Of a stretch of 64,000 nucleotides of DNA, positions 12,085-24,316 are shown one piece after another. The DNA is taken from NCBI GenBank assembly GCA_025618425.1, contig CM046838.1:20544838-20608837 (forward strand), read 5' to 3'. The stretch's first letter is position 1. Each line of letters begins with the position of its first letter. Under the pieces are notes generated by a model, which did no database searches, was not told where the DNA came from, and saw only the letters and a list, made by a program, of their open reading frames with translations. The stretch comes from Heliocidaris tuberculata (Eukaryota > Echinodermata > Echinoidea > Camarodonta > Echinometridae). The translations under genes and the position numbers were made by a program.

Positions 12085-13040
12085 TATACATTTGTAGATT
12101 GTACCAAGATACATCTCCGTACAAAATTTGAAAGGAATCCGTCAAGAAATATGGCCTGCAGAGCACACACAAGACATCGTCCAAATTCTCCAAAATATGA
12201 CCTTTGACCTTATAAAGGATGGAACACTGGGGGCAGTATCACCAAAAACTAAAGATGTGTAGATTTGACCAAGATACACCTCCATACAAAATTTGAAAGA
12301 AATCCGTAAAGAAATGTGGCAGTAAGAGCGCACAAAAATAAGTAAGAAAGTAAGAGTGCCAGGAAGAGTGCCAGGAAGAGTGGCAGTAAGAGCGAACAAA
12401 AGGAAATAACCTTTGACCCTATAAAGGACGGAACGATGAGGGCAGCATCACCAAAAAGTAAGGATGTGTAGATTGTACCAAGATGCATCTCCATACAAAA
12501 TTTGAAAGAAATTCATTAAGAAATGTGGCCTGCAGGAGAGTACACTCACGCCATCCTCCAAAGTATGACCTATGACCCTATAAAAGATGGGACACTGGTG
12601 GCAGCATCACCAAAAACTATAGGTGCGTAGATTGTACCAAGATACACTTCCATACAAAATTTGAAAGAAATCTGTCAAGAACTGTGGCAGTTAGACCGCA
12701 CACCAGAGTGCACACAAGACATCTATCAAAATATGACCTTTGACCTTATAAAAGACGGAACACTGGAGGTAGCATCACCAAAATCTACAGGCTTGTAGAT
12801 TATACCAAGATACACCTTCATTCAAAATTCAAACAAAATCTGTTGAGAAATGTGGCCTATAGAGTACACACAAACCATCCACAAAAATATGGCCACCTAC
12901 CCTATAAAAAACGGAACACTGGGGCAGCATCAGCAAAAATTATAGGTGTGTAGATTATACCAAGATACAGCTCCATACAAAATTTGAAAAAAAATTTGTC
13001 AAGGAATGTGGCAGTTAGAGTGCACAAAAGAATATGATGA
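12085..13040. repeat. Six diverged units of about 160 bp
   Basis: ACCAAGATAC recurs at 12103, 12268, 12477, 12636, 12804 and 12959, each followed by TCCATACAAAATTTGAAA-like sequence and mostly preceded by a CACTGG..GCA.CATCACCAAAA block. Some units contain TGACCTTTGACCT (12198, 12734). Confidence 0.7.
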
Positions 13041-13377
13041 GGCAGCGGCGGCGCTGCTGAATCCAAAGTACCCTCTGGCATTCTACTGGGGGATACAATA
13101 ATCAATGGAGATGGGGTGAAGAATATATATCAAAGCAATTTATTCAAGTCACTCTAGTTGTAAACATAAAAAGAATAGAGAGATATAAAAACTATAAATG
13201 AAGAGATCCATACATATGTGATAAATACTGGAGTTGTGCTGTGACTAGTCAGTTCAATGTATTGTACTGCAAAATGTTTTACAAATGTTTATCACTCAAC
13301 AATACACAGGTAACACATTCAAAAGGGAATTGATGAAAGAACATTATCACATTACATATTACTGTCATCAAAGACTA

Positions 13378-13742
13378 TAAAGATAGATATGAAGATCATA
13401 GAAAAGCCATATGTCCTGCTGTTATAAAAATATTCAACATATATATCCTAACCTGCATAAAGATTGCTCAATACAACATAATTATCATCAATTAATATAA
13501 ATAGAGATATGAAGATAATAGAAAAGCCATAATTTGCTGATATAAAAATATTCAACAAATACATGTATACTGTAACCTGCATGAAGATTGCTCAATAAAC
13601 ATAATTATCATCAATCGAACATAAAGATATATGAAGATCATAGATAAGCCATATAACTTACTGATATAAAAATATTCAACATATACATGTATATCGTAAC
13701 CTTCATAAAGAGTGTTCAGTACATGTACAACATAATTATGCT
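13378..13742. repeat. Three-unit tandem repeat of about 120 bp
   Basis: GAAGATCATAGAAAAGCC and close variants occur at about 13391, 13511 and 13633, each followed by ATATAAAAATATTCAAC and an AACCTGCATAAAGATTGCTC-like block. It lies beyond the likely 3' end of the GILT gene. Confidence 0.75.
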
Positions 13743-13891
13743 GGACTGCTGGTATCATTTAGAATTCATTAAATTTCTTTTTCTTTGCATATTGTCACTA
13801 TTAAATGATTTGAAGTTGTTTGCCATGTTTTTCTATGGGATATAATCGTATCTAGGACTTCGTAAGACAACTTTATAAGTATATAAAACCC

Positions 13892-13897
13892 TTTATT
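13892..13897 (-). terminator. candidate GILT polyadenylation signal
   Basis: TTTATT on the plus strand reads AATAAA on the minus strand, about 1.03 kb past the GILT stop. It is the first canonical hexamer I saw downstream; another lies near 13138. If it is used, the foldback repeat at 13955-14750 lies in the 3' UTR. Confidence 0.3.
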
Positions 13898-13954
13898 GGG
13901 TGATACACCAATGCTCCAGTGCCATCAAATTTTTGCATTATGTGCAATTAGGGG

Positions 13955-14750
13955 TTAAAGGGAAGGTTGAGTTCTGGGAAAGGTAAAAAATGATTTGTGA
14001 GCTTTCTCATTCTTTTTACGTTATTTTGGAAGATTATCATAGTAGAAATGTCACCTGAGAAGGATTGCTCTTCAAATGCCCTCACATTCAAAATATGACA
14101 AGAAACAGCTGAAATGTTCATGCTGAACATTTACGTGTAGTCCCATATACACATTTCTGTGTGCAGCGCATGTGACTCTCAGCAGGCGGGATTGAGTCGA
14201 TTTCTTATCACTTTGGTGATTCAAAAACCTTACTGCATACACCAATTCTTATGTACTATATAATCAGAGAGGAGCAATGCAGATAAAATGCCTTGCTTAA
14301 GGACATAAGTGTCATGCTGGCATTGAACTCACAACCTTTGCATCTCCAGTCAAGTATTTAAAGATAAATTGGAGTTCTGGTCATGCAATTACATTCTGTA
14401 GCAAACTGCTTGGAAGCATTTGGGAAAAGAGGATTAAGTAGTTCAAAGAATGGGTGTTTACTGTGAAGTTTTGGAATCACCAAAATGAGAAGAAATGGAC
14501 TCAATCTTGCTGCAAGTCCAATACACTGCACACAGAAATGGGTATATGGGACTACACACACATGTAGCTTGAAAGTTCTGGCCAAACATTTCAGCTGTTT
14601 CTCATCTTATTTCGCATATGAGGGCATATGAAGTGCAATCCTCTTCAATGGACATTTCTTCCATGATATTCTTCCAAACTGACACAAAAAGAAGAAAGGT
14701 CACAAATTATTTTTCACCTTTGCCAGAACACAACCTTCTCATACCACTCA
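13955..14750. repeat. Large diverged inverted repeat (foldback) downstream of GILT
   Basis: Left arm 13955-14235 (AAGGTTGAGTTCTGG, AAACAGCTGAAATGTT, GTGTAGTCCCATATAC) pairs with right arm 14460-14745 (TATATGGGACTACAC, AACATTTCAGCTGTTT). The TATGGGACTACAC core is shared with the foldback at 29.3 kb. The loop holds a SINE-like piece. Confidence 0.65.
14235..14362 (-). mobile_element. tRNA-like SINE fragment
   Basis: On the minus strand a B-box-like GTTGTGAGTTCAATGCC is followed by GTCCTTAAGCAAGGCATTTTAT, a form common in tRNA-derived SINEs. No convincing A box and no tail, so it is a fragment. Confidence 0.4.
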
Positions 14751-14928
14751 ACTATGATACCTCTTGGTCAGGGATGGGGTCAGGATGGGGAACCGAAAAA
14801 CAAAATTCCTAGCCCCTAACAGTGCACAATATGAAAATTATTATGTTAGCAGCATAGGACCAATGGGGTCTATTCCTTTGAGGCCTGAGGATACATGTAT
14901 GTAGACTTGTGCTGTATGGAAGATTGGT

Positions 14929-15054
14929 CTAGTTTCTCTTACTTCTCTTTGTCTCTACCTGTGTGCATGCAGCTGGTTTCACACCTGTATAAGACTTGCA
15001 GATAAGTCCAAGACAATCTGTTTCTGCTTCCATTTCAATTTCACTGCTGTGAAC
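14929..15054 (-). CDS. IFI30: GILT exon 5: C-terminal exon with stop
   Basis: 41 codons plus TAG, after acceptor CATAG. It reads [19 protein letters not shown] then [10 protein letters not shown], matching the family's last helix and cysteine pair, and ends in a basic tail (KRSKRN). It is too short to stand out as an ORF; I found it by looking for the missing C-terminus in phase 0. Confidence 0.9.
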   Translation of the reverse strand, partial: VHSSEIEMEAETDCLGLICKSYTGVKPAACTQVETKRSKRN

Positions 15055-18000
15055 CTATGATGTATATAGTCAAACATTTACAATGGGTTAGAATGATAGT
15101 ACTAGCAAAGCATAATAATAAATCCCCACTTTGTATAGCACTTATCACATTATTATATAACACCTATGTGTGGGCTTCCAACATTATTATCATTAAGTAT
15201 TTGGCATCCCCTGTGCCTGGGAGGGGGAAAAGCGAACTGAATCACTGTAACCCTTAGGTCTCTCCTCCCGATATAACTGATTTGGATGTGCAGGTGTACC
15301 ACAACACCGGGGTTTCCCCCTACTCTTATTCGAATAGTGCAGTGGGTTCTTAACATGCAAAGGTGGTGAATGTCCTCTCCACGGGGCCTCCAGTTAACGT
15401 CCTATCTGAGGGAAATTATTAACCTGGATTAAATATGTATGGATTTAAACATACAGTACATGCATAACCTAAAGAAAAGCATAAAATCAATAAGTGTTGG
15501 AATAATAGCATGTGTGTTGTTATAGGAGGGTGGTACATGTATGTTTCCCTATAGCTGATAACTCTTTCTTGGCTTTGGTCAATAAATGGATCACACATTG
15601 GACTGCCAAAGTCAACTTTAGTCACATGTACAGTGTACATGGTACCGTATATTCATAACAATGAGACAGTTTCTGTTTCGATCCATAGCAAATAAAGAGT
15701 AAATACTTTATTTGTAGAATACTTACTCCATTGAAAACAACCCATGGTGTATACTCGTGAGGAGGATTCAAGGCATTGGTCTTGAGGGCCATGGTATGCT
15801 CTAGGGAGTTTCCCATAGGTCCTTCGCTGCAGTTCTTGATGGATGGGTAGACAGAGTGGAGCTCCAACTTTTTGGCACACTGAGAAGTGAAAGAGAGAGA
15901 TGAACAAAGAGAAATCAAATACAGCATCAATAAAATGCTTCAGATTTGTATCAAAATACAAGAGTCAAGTTCCCAAATATAAGAAAAGGCTATTTCATCT
16001 TAGTCTTGGTTAACACTTATGAGGTGGTCCAAGAGGGGGGGGGGGGGGGGGGAGTTGTATGGGAGGGACTAGTCCTGCTGGTACTTGTCTTAACTAAACT
16101 TAGGCTGGAGATTTACAAACCTTGTCTCCAGAGGTAGCAGGATCATTGGTTTCTAGGCAGTTGATGAAAGGGAAGGCTTTATCGAAGGGAAGGAGTGACA
16201 AAGCACAAGTCTCCATGATGTTCCCAACACACTCCTCTGGTCCGTGCTGACATGTGAAGTTCCACTGTCCTTCATATGCAACTTCCTATGGTAAACCAAA
16301 AGAAAAAGAAACAAGAAAAATAATTTCAAAAAAAAATTTCTGGTCAACTTAGTGCTTGGAGTTTAGATACGGTAAAGAACTATGAGGTTGCACATTTCAC
16401 ATTAAGGCTAAGTGACACTGAATCCAAGTTTCTTTGGTCACTCTTGATCTCAAGGCAGCAGACAGCAAGAAACTCGTCAGCAGACACAGACTCTATGAAG
16501 CCTTGAGAAGAGCCTTTCTTTGCTAGTCTCCAGCTTTGTCAAATGGACTGCCTGTGGACTGTGGTTTCCAAGTCTCCTAGTTCAGACTCCCTGTTACGTG
16601 TTGTGACTGAAAAGGGTTTGTGCCTGCAAACTAGCAAGAAACTTTGAAAAGAAACTTGTCTTCTTAATTTTAAGGTGGGTAGAAGCTTAAGCTCTAGGTA
16701 TGTTATGAGTATCCCAACCAATGAAAGTTTCTGTATCAGTAATCAATATATTTTCCCCTGATAACTTTCCTAACATAACAAAAACAAATACATGATGCAA
16801 TAACACAGTCAGGCATTTGAAATATACTAGTATACATTAGTAACGAGGCATATGGGGGAAGAGCAATCCATAAAATCACATATTTGAATATACATGTATT
16901 TGGAATTGGTCTATATAAAATGAGTCACTAAAACAAAATAAACAAAGGAGGTATACATACTCTGGCATTGCCATAGGGTACCAAAGTGACATTGACAATG
17001 CTCTGAACCTTCTCCCAAGCTGGGAAAAGTTGAGTGGTGAGGAGCTGACGGCAACCGGGGCAAAGCGACTCATAATAAAGCTCAAAACGCACCAAGGGAG
17101 CATCAGCGACCCCCTGCTTAGACTGCCAAAACGAACATTGCTTCTCAACCTACAATACAACAAGAGCAGAAAAAGAAATTAATCATAGATCTTTATAAAA
17201 CACTTTATATGATACTACCACAAAAACTTCAAAGCTACAATAGCTACAAAAGTATATGTGCAATTAAGCATGACCAAATAACACTTACTGCACAGGAAAA
17301 AAAGCATTACCAAAATCATTGAAGGTCGTGCCAGTGTGTTGCTGCCCTCTCGAGGCAGGTTTATATCTGTTGTTGTTGTTCTGCTCTTTTGGTGGTGCAG
17401 CTTGTTCACAGCCATACCTAAATAAATGGTCTGGTAAGCCTAATACTTGTACAAGCTTATCTGAATATAAGCTAGTACTCCACAGTAGCTTTAACGGGTG
17501 AATAAGCTTCAATAGGTTTTGTGTGTACTAGTGAGGATTGGTCTAGTCTAGATCATTCATACATGAGAGGAAAATAATTATTTAAAATTCAACTGTCAAC
17601 TCTGAAATCCCAAATCTGTAACACTGCAAGAGTTGAAGAGTCCCTGAATCGGGTAATCTAGCATACTGAAGAAAATTAAATCCTGCTTAGAGTAATTTTG
17701 TTATCTGTTTTTGACTACTGCAACAGTGAATGTTTGACAAAGTCCCACATAGGCATGGGCCTATGAGTGGGTAACCCTACAACTATTGTGGTTTAAGTGT
17801 TGTCATTACTGTCATAGTGGCAGCGGTGGGATATGAATCCCTGTCGTGTGTTCAGGAGGATGGCCATTGCTATCCTTCCAACTACCTATCACAGAAATGT
17901 ATGCTTTCTGACAGATTGAATCATTGAACTTACTAACACTACTGAATAGCTGAATTCAGGGGCTTTTCAAATATATTCTGCTACAGATTAAGGAGTTTCC

Positions 18001-20453
18001 AATATGAAAATAGAGTATTTTAAATGCTTTAGAAAAAATCTCCATGTATGACTCATGTACCCTGGGTTTTCCTCGGTAATATTTGATATTTCCATTGCAA
18101 ACAAAGCACTTGGGACATGGCCTATATGGTACTAGGTTATAATCTTAACCACAAATATACATTGTACATTAATTTTACATGTTTAAGTTATAAAGAAAGG
18201 ACAAATCTCACTACCGTATCCATCCATATGTGTGGCTATGCCAGAATAATCAGCAAAATTTAGGGGGGGGGGACTTCCTGTTATTACGCAGCACAAGTAT
18301 ATCTTAGTTTAATTCCTTTGGTTGGATCTCTTCCATCTTGATCAAATGAAATTTTCTGGCTCTTTCTGGTAAAGTGGTAGCCAGCGAACTTGCTCATTTT
18401 AAACTTTTTGAATGTGCGCTCACCTACATAAAAAGTCACCCCATTACAGCCCTTTGGTGTAGTAGAAAATCCTAAACCTTCCGCATGTGGTTGAGTCAAT
18501 GATTTTGGAGGAATAGCAATTTTCTCCTTCCATCATCTTTTTAAAGTTTACCCTTAATGATTATTGCATATTGGATAATTTAGTAACTAGAGGTACTGAG
18601 ATAATCTTGTATAATTGAGTACTGGGTAGTACGACTCGATTAACTTACACAAGATTCACTGATACATTCTCTTATGATCATATTATTTAGATGTCTATAG
18701 TTCGGAATTTAGTTAACTTTCGACTTATAATTAGTTATATTTCAATAGTATCATAACAAAGACAGAAAATTCTTTACTAAACTTACGTGCATGCATGGAT
18801 CAACTTTGGATTTTTGTGATAAGATAATAACTGATAAATCACAAAATGCATCAGCATGGCACATTTCTGTCGGCTTCCCTTCGGCTCCATGATCTAGCCT
18901 TTGGAGCGCAATGCTAGTCCCCCCCCCCCCCCCCCCGTGCCATTTTTTTTTTCTGTCAGGACTTGCGGTACCATATTTCCCACCAGACAACGAGAGAGGG
19001 CAGTATTTGAGTGTCAAGAGGGGTGACAATACACTTTATTCCGTCAAGACTAGTCGGCATGAATATTAATGAAAAACTAATTGTTGGGAAATAATAAAAT
19101 GAGCAAACCAAATTAGCATTTCTCCGTGTGGTGCATTCGGATCTAGTTTGAGTCTTGTCCACTCACAGGACCATCACTATATGGAGCTGTGTCAATTTTG
19201 GCCTGTCACGACCTCTAAGTTGAAGAGGTAAAAACACCAACATTATCAGCAAAATTTTGAGAAAATACTTCCTTCTACATTTTAGAATGATAGAATATCT
19301 AATTTCATGCCAGATCCTTTGATAGGATCTTTATCATCTTGATCAAGTGAAATTTTCAGGCTGTTTTTGGTCGGTGATCTTGCTCCTCTCCTGCACATAT
19401 ATGGGCAAAATATCACACACTTGCCCACTCACGGGACCATCACTATATGGGGCTGTGTCAATTTTGGCCTGTCACGACCTCTAAGTTGAAGAGGCAAAAA
19501 CACCAATATAATCAGCAAAATTTTGAGAAAGTACTTCCTTCTACATTTTAGAATGATAGAATATCCAATTTCATGCCAGATCCTTTGATAGGATCTTTAT
19601 CATCTTGATCAAGTGAAATTTTCAGGCTGTTTTTGGTCGGTGATCTTGCTCCTCTGCCGCACACATATGTGCAAGATATCACACACTTGCTATGGGTGGC
19701 AATTGCTCACGGTATGAAGGTACAGAGTGCGAGGTTAATATATTAACCTCGCATAAGTGTGAGTGACACTTGCCTACATGTACAAGAGGCAATTGCTCAT
19801 GCATGGTATGCACTCACACTTATGTGAGGTTATTGGAGATAACCTTGCACTCGGTACCTTCATACCGTGAGCAATATGAAGGTACAGAGTGCGAGGTTAT
19901 CTCCAATATCCTTGCATAAGTGTGAGTGAGTCTCGTCAGGGTTTATCATTGACAAAATTTTCTTTTGCTGATTTAAAAATAAGGTGAAACTTTGAGAAAA
20001 TACAAGTCTTAAAGTTGTAGTCTTTCTCAAAGTCTTCAAAATGGGACCTCTTGACACTCAAATACTGCCCTCTTTTGTCGGTGGTGCAAGTCCTGACAGA
20101 AACAAAGATGCCCCCCCCCCCCCGGGTAGCCTGAAAAGGCTCTTTAAAGAGTAAAAACAAAAAAGCTAACGCTAAGAAAAGAGTAGCGTCAGCTTTTATT
20201 GTTTCTACTCTTCAAAGAGCCTTTCCAGGCTATCCCTCGTATTTCTGAGATTCACAATAAATCATGCACATGATGCAGGTACATCATGGACATGCAATTC
20301 ACTGTAAATGTAGATTTTCTAACAAAATTAACTTACCCCACATTTTTTCGAAATTTCTGTTGAGCTACACCAGAGATCAGGGTGAAACCCGCAACCAAGG
20401 ACCTCTGAAAGTGTTATACATAACACCGTAATAGTGATAAAAACTCTGCACAT
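14929..20453 (-). CDS. IFI30: GILT, gamma-interferon-inducible lysosomal thiol reductase homologue (five exons)
   Basis: GILT enzymes reduce protein disulfides in lysosomes and help unfold endocytosed antigens. Joining 20453-20337, 17149-16961, 16285-16121, 15879-15727 and 15054-14929 gives 250 codons (249 residues plus TAG), the usual family length. Every intron is GT-AG and phase 0. The protein has a signal peptide (about 1-20), an N-terminal WCSS segment, active site C69-P-G-C72, and the family signature with C114, C121, N124 and C129 in exactly the expected spacing. It also has a PPHEYTPWV block near residues 197-205 and a C-terminal C-x-x-Y-x-G-x-x-P-x-x-C segment. Sequons at N92, N111 and N173 fit mannose-6-phosphate sorting. 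I chose the start at 20453 because it opens directly into the hydrophobic signal; an in-frame ATG at 20651 would add an unlikely leader. No frameshift or stop is seen, so the gene looks functional. Family assignment is near certain; orthology is inferred. Confidence 0.95.
15110..15420. repeat. Degenerate repeat in GILT intron 4
   Basis: ATAATAATAAATCCCCACTTTG then ATAGCACTTATCACATTATT resembles tail-end sequence of L2-type elements, followed by a GC-richer block (CCTGGGAGGGGG, CGGGGTTTCCCCC). No coding potential. Confidence 0.35.
15727..15879 (-). CDS. IFI30: GILT exon 4: PPHEYTPWV exon
   Basis: 51 codons between acceptor TCTCAG and donor GTAAGT. It encodes CAKKLE through [14 protein letters not shown], the cis-proline side of the thioredoxin fold in GILT proteins. 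NCS at residue 173 is a sequon. Confidence 0.94.
16121..16285 (-). CDS. IFI30: GILT exon 3: GILT signature exon
   Basis: 55 codons between acceptor CATAG and donor GTTTGT. It carries [16 protein letters not shown], which fits the family signature CQHG-x2-EC-x2-N-x4-C without mismatch, and a glycosylation sequon (NFT) just before it. Confidence 0.95.
16961..17149 (-). CDS. IFI30: GILT exon 2: CPGC active-site exon
   Basis: 63 codons between acceptor TGTAG and donor GTATGT. The exon encodes the thioredoxin-like core: [15 protein letters not shown], then the helix and the [11 protein letters not shown] strand. Cysteines 69 and 72 are the redox pair; N92 is a glycosylation sequon. Confidence 0.95.
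17150..18279. other. GILT intron 1, 3' half
   Basis: Noncoding. It has no element with clear ends; a stretch near 17740-17890 has SINE-like GGGATATGAATCCC wording but no full promoter. Nothing else is recognised. Confidence 0.35.
18280..18500. repeat. Diverged copy of the 19.2 kb repeat
   Basis: ATTCCTTTGGTTGGATCTC, CATCTTGATCAAATGAAATTTTC and GGCTCTTTCTGG match the core of the units at 19160-19690 with many changes. Confidence 0.5.
19160..19690. repeat. Two 266-bp direct repeats in GILT intron 1
   Basis: Both units start CACTCAC(A/G)GGACCATCA and contain TGTCACGACCTCTAAGTTG, TACTTCCTTCTACATTTTAG and TTGATAGGATCTTTATCATC. The second begins at 19426. Few differences, so a fairly recent duplication. 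Confidence 0.85.
19725..19930. repeat. Palindromic end of the same repeat family
   Basis: CACTCACACTTATGTGAGG, TTATTGGAGATAACCT and GGTACCTTCATACCGTGAGC are mirrored by the following GAAGGTACAGAGTGCGAGG, TTATCTCCAATA and CATAAGTGTGAGTGAG. The same ends occur at 31.05 and 36.3 kb. Confidence 0.65.
20126..20232. mobile_element. Small foldback element (TAGCCTG..CAGGCTA)
   Basis: TAGCCTGAAAAGGCTCTTTA and AGAGTA at the left are inverted at the right (TACTCTTCAAAGAGCC, CCAGGCTA). Same ends as the larger element at 31629-32248. Confidence 0.65.
20337..20453 (-). CDS. IFI30: GILT exon 1: signal peptide and N-terminal WCSS motif
   Basis: 39 codons starting [12 protein letters not shown] and ending in SKKCG before the donor GTAAGT. 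The first 20 residues are hydrophobic and end in a small-residue cleavage context (EVLG/CG). The PDLWCSS stretch is the usual start of mature GILT. Confidence 0.92.
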
Positions 20454-21848
20454 TTCGAATGACAATTCCTCTCTATTTCTTTCAAAATTCCAAGCGAAAG
20501 GTTGTCCTTTATCTGAGACTCCCTCGAGTACAAAAGCACGGCCAGGTAGATGATCGTGAGTTTGTAGAGTCACATGCATGCATGCACCGCCCCCACCAGG
20601 TATGTAACGTACCGGCGCGGCGTTGCCGATGATGTTGTAAACAGAAATCACATGATCACAATCACAATCATGTGACTTTAATTCATAGCGTAGCCGTAGT
20701 CTGATTTAACAAACACTTTTAGGTTAAACTATATTCTTGATATAATTCCTATAGGAAGAAGAGAGGATCCCCTAGTCTGGAAGCACAGATCCTAATTTGA
20801 AACTTTATCAGAAAAATCATAGTGTCTTGAGAGAAGCCTCACCCAGCTACCTTCTAGTCTATATAAAACTAGAGTTTAAAAAATTTAAATTAAAAAAAGA
20901 AAAAGAAAAATAGGTCTACTCGGCCTACATTATTATAAGTGGTGTGTACTATCTAAGAATGTATTACTAACTGCACCATAGGACAAAAGCCCAGAATGTC
21001 TGCCACAACTGAATATTTGAAATGTATATGTACCATTAATTATTATGTATTTTGTCTTATAATTTGTCTTTTCGGAAGGAGACACACCCACTGACGGGCA
21101 CCGCACGGCCCTAGCCTGATGACCGGTATTGGAGGGGCCTAGGCTGCGCATGTGCATTAATGTCATGCCAGTTGAGAAGTCTGTTCGATGTACCGAACCG
21201 GGCTGGCCAGATAATACATAAAAAAACGGGCAACGGTTTGTGCCGATAGCCTGTCAAAATGTCTCCCCAAAATTAAAATCGCCAAAAATAACGCAGCGTA
21301 GCCTAGCATAAATTATATAAAGCAACAAGAAATTATATTGTATATTGGCGTAAATATTCACAATTGAATGACATGCGCCGTTAAAACCAATCCACAACAA
21401 CAACAACATAGTCGATGGTCGTGCCAATATATAAGCTACGTCAGGAGCAGCTACAGTACAGGGCCTATGGTAGTCTTGCAGTGTAGATACTCTTTTACGA
21501 CGTACTGACCAGGGTTTATGCCTGCAAACTATAGGGGTCCCCGTAGCAGCGCTCCTCCCTAGACATGGGCCGCAGAACCTGGGGGGGGGGGGGGGGGGGG
21601 AGGCAGGGGATGCTCCAGCCCCCCCCCCACTTTTTGCGTAGACACGTTTCATAAAAACCTCAGAATAAAGGTTCGAAAATTGTCATTAATGAGTGAAATC
21701 AAATCAGCCCCCCCCCCCTCCCACATTCAAAATGCTCCGCCGCCCCTGCTAGATATGCTTTTTATTTCAATGATCAGGTTATATGTAATTCCTGAAATGT
21801 CTAGTTACAATGAATTTTATGTTCATGTTGCGAGATCACTGATCAGGC
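20454..21848. other. GILT 5' flank, no further gene
   Basis: Contains a likely GILT promoter region (20460-20700, GC-richer, with CACCGCCCCC and CATGTG boxes), then unannotated sequence with poly-C/poly-G tracts at about 21580-21620 and 21707-21720. A 132-codon minus-strand frame (21254-21652) has no family features and runs through a poly-proline homopolymer. Confidence 0.4.
20646..20678 (-). promoter_or_regulatory. paired CATGTG boxes upstream of GILT
   Basis: TCACATGAT and ATCATGTGA face each other across a short CACAATCACA spacer, about 200 bp upstream of the GILT start codon. TCACATGA is the M-box/TFE E-box form bound by MITF/TFEB factors that drive lysosomal genes. The match is visible; the function is inferred. 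Confidence 0.3.
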
Positions 21849-22138
21849 CAGGGGCGTACCCAGGATTTTTTAAAGGGGGGTGTTTAAGATCATTCTTCAT
21901 TTTCTCACAAGCAAGAAAAAGAAAAAAAAAGGGTAATCAGCATTATGGGCTGTCTTTTTAATCAAAAATTCTCTGACAAGCAAAAAAAAAAAAAAAAAAA
22001 AAAAAGATCAGCATTTGGGGGTAAAAACAAGCTTTTGTATTTTTTCTGAACACTGGCCTAAAACACTGCTAAAGGGGGGGGGGGGTGTTTGAACACCTAA
22101 TATACACCCCCCCCCCCCCCCCCCCCCGGTACGCCTAT
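21849..22138. mobile_element. Family G MITE
   Basis: Begins CAGGGGCGTACCCAGG and ends CCGGTACGCCTATG after a run of about 20 C. The interior has TTCTCTGACAAGCAAAAA. Confidence 0.6.
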
Positions 22139-22484
22139 GTGCGAGATAGTAGGTTGTTGTCCTATGCATGCACTGCCATGGCGGATTTAGGTTGGGGCAC
22201 GGCTAGACAGTACCCCCATGCATATACAACCCAAAAATCTACCCCACTGGCGTATCTGGACCTTGGCTTCGGGGGGGGGGGGGCAAAACATCCGAGCCAA
22301 TATGGTAATCCAGAAAATTCATTTTCCAGGCCCTTCATTTGCGTTGAAGCCCTTCATTTGCGTCGAAGCCGGAGAGGGTGTTTGTAGCTAGACGTTGGGT
22401 TTTCCTTATACCTTTTCATAATTTGCAAATTATGATTTTATGATTTTCACTTTTTATCCATTGTGGTGTCATTATAGCAACAGG

Positions 22485-22809
22485 CAGTGGCATATCCAGG
22501 ATTTTGTAAAGGGGGGGGGGGCACACAAATGCAGGGCTGTCAACTTTGGGGAACTGCTTGGGGGGAGGTTTGTATTTTTTTTTTTCCCGTCAGCCCGAAA
22601 GTCGCTCAGGGGGGGGGGGGGGGGGGTTATCAGATTTTATGGGATCCAGTTTTCCTCCATCATTCTCTGACAAGCAACAAAAAAAAAAAAAAAAAAATTA
22701 TCAGTTCTAAAAAGGACAATTCAAAAAAAGGGGCACAATGTATACTTTTCTTTCAGAAGGGGGGGGGGCACGGTCTGGGATTGCCCCCCCCCCTCTAAAT
22801 CCGCCACTG
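22485..22809. mobile_element. Family G MITE
   Basis: Begins CAGTGGCATATCCAGG and ends AAATCCGCCACTG, with TTCTCTGACAAGCAACAAAA and several poly-G runs inside. Confidence 0.65.
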
Positions 22810-23995
<1,186 letters not shown>

Positions 23996-24316
23996 CAGTG
24001 GCGGATCTACACAGGGGGCGGGGAACCGGCCAGTGCCCCTCCCCCTTTGAATGCCAACTGGCATACACAATAAAAAAATTTTAAAATGACCCCTTTATTG
24101 TGAACTTTTACGGCACTGTGCTCCCTCTTTTACAAAATCCTGGATCCGCCCCTGTTCAAAACGGCTAAATAAATCAATTTTTTTTTTTTTTTGGGGGGGG
24201 GGAGGACGCATTGCTACCGAGTATCTGAAGTCTGAAGGCACTACTTTTTCTTTTTTTTTCTGCTTGTCTTTTTTCCCCTCCCAGCGGCCCCTTTCCAAAT
24301 CCTGAATCCGCCCCTG
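23996..24316. mobile_element. Two abutting family G copies
   Basis: CAGTGGCGGATCTACAC at 23996, a first right end CCTGGATCCGCCCCTG at 24139-24154 and a second right end CCTGAATCCGCCCCTG at 24301-24316. Confidence 0.6.

Noticed and set aside
21254..21652. 132-codon minus-strand frame
   Set aside because: Runs through a poly-G/poly-C homopolymer (poly-Pro) and has no recognisable domain; the length comes from GC content.
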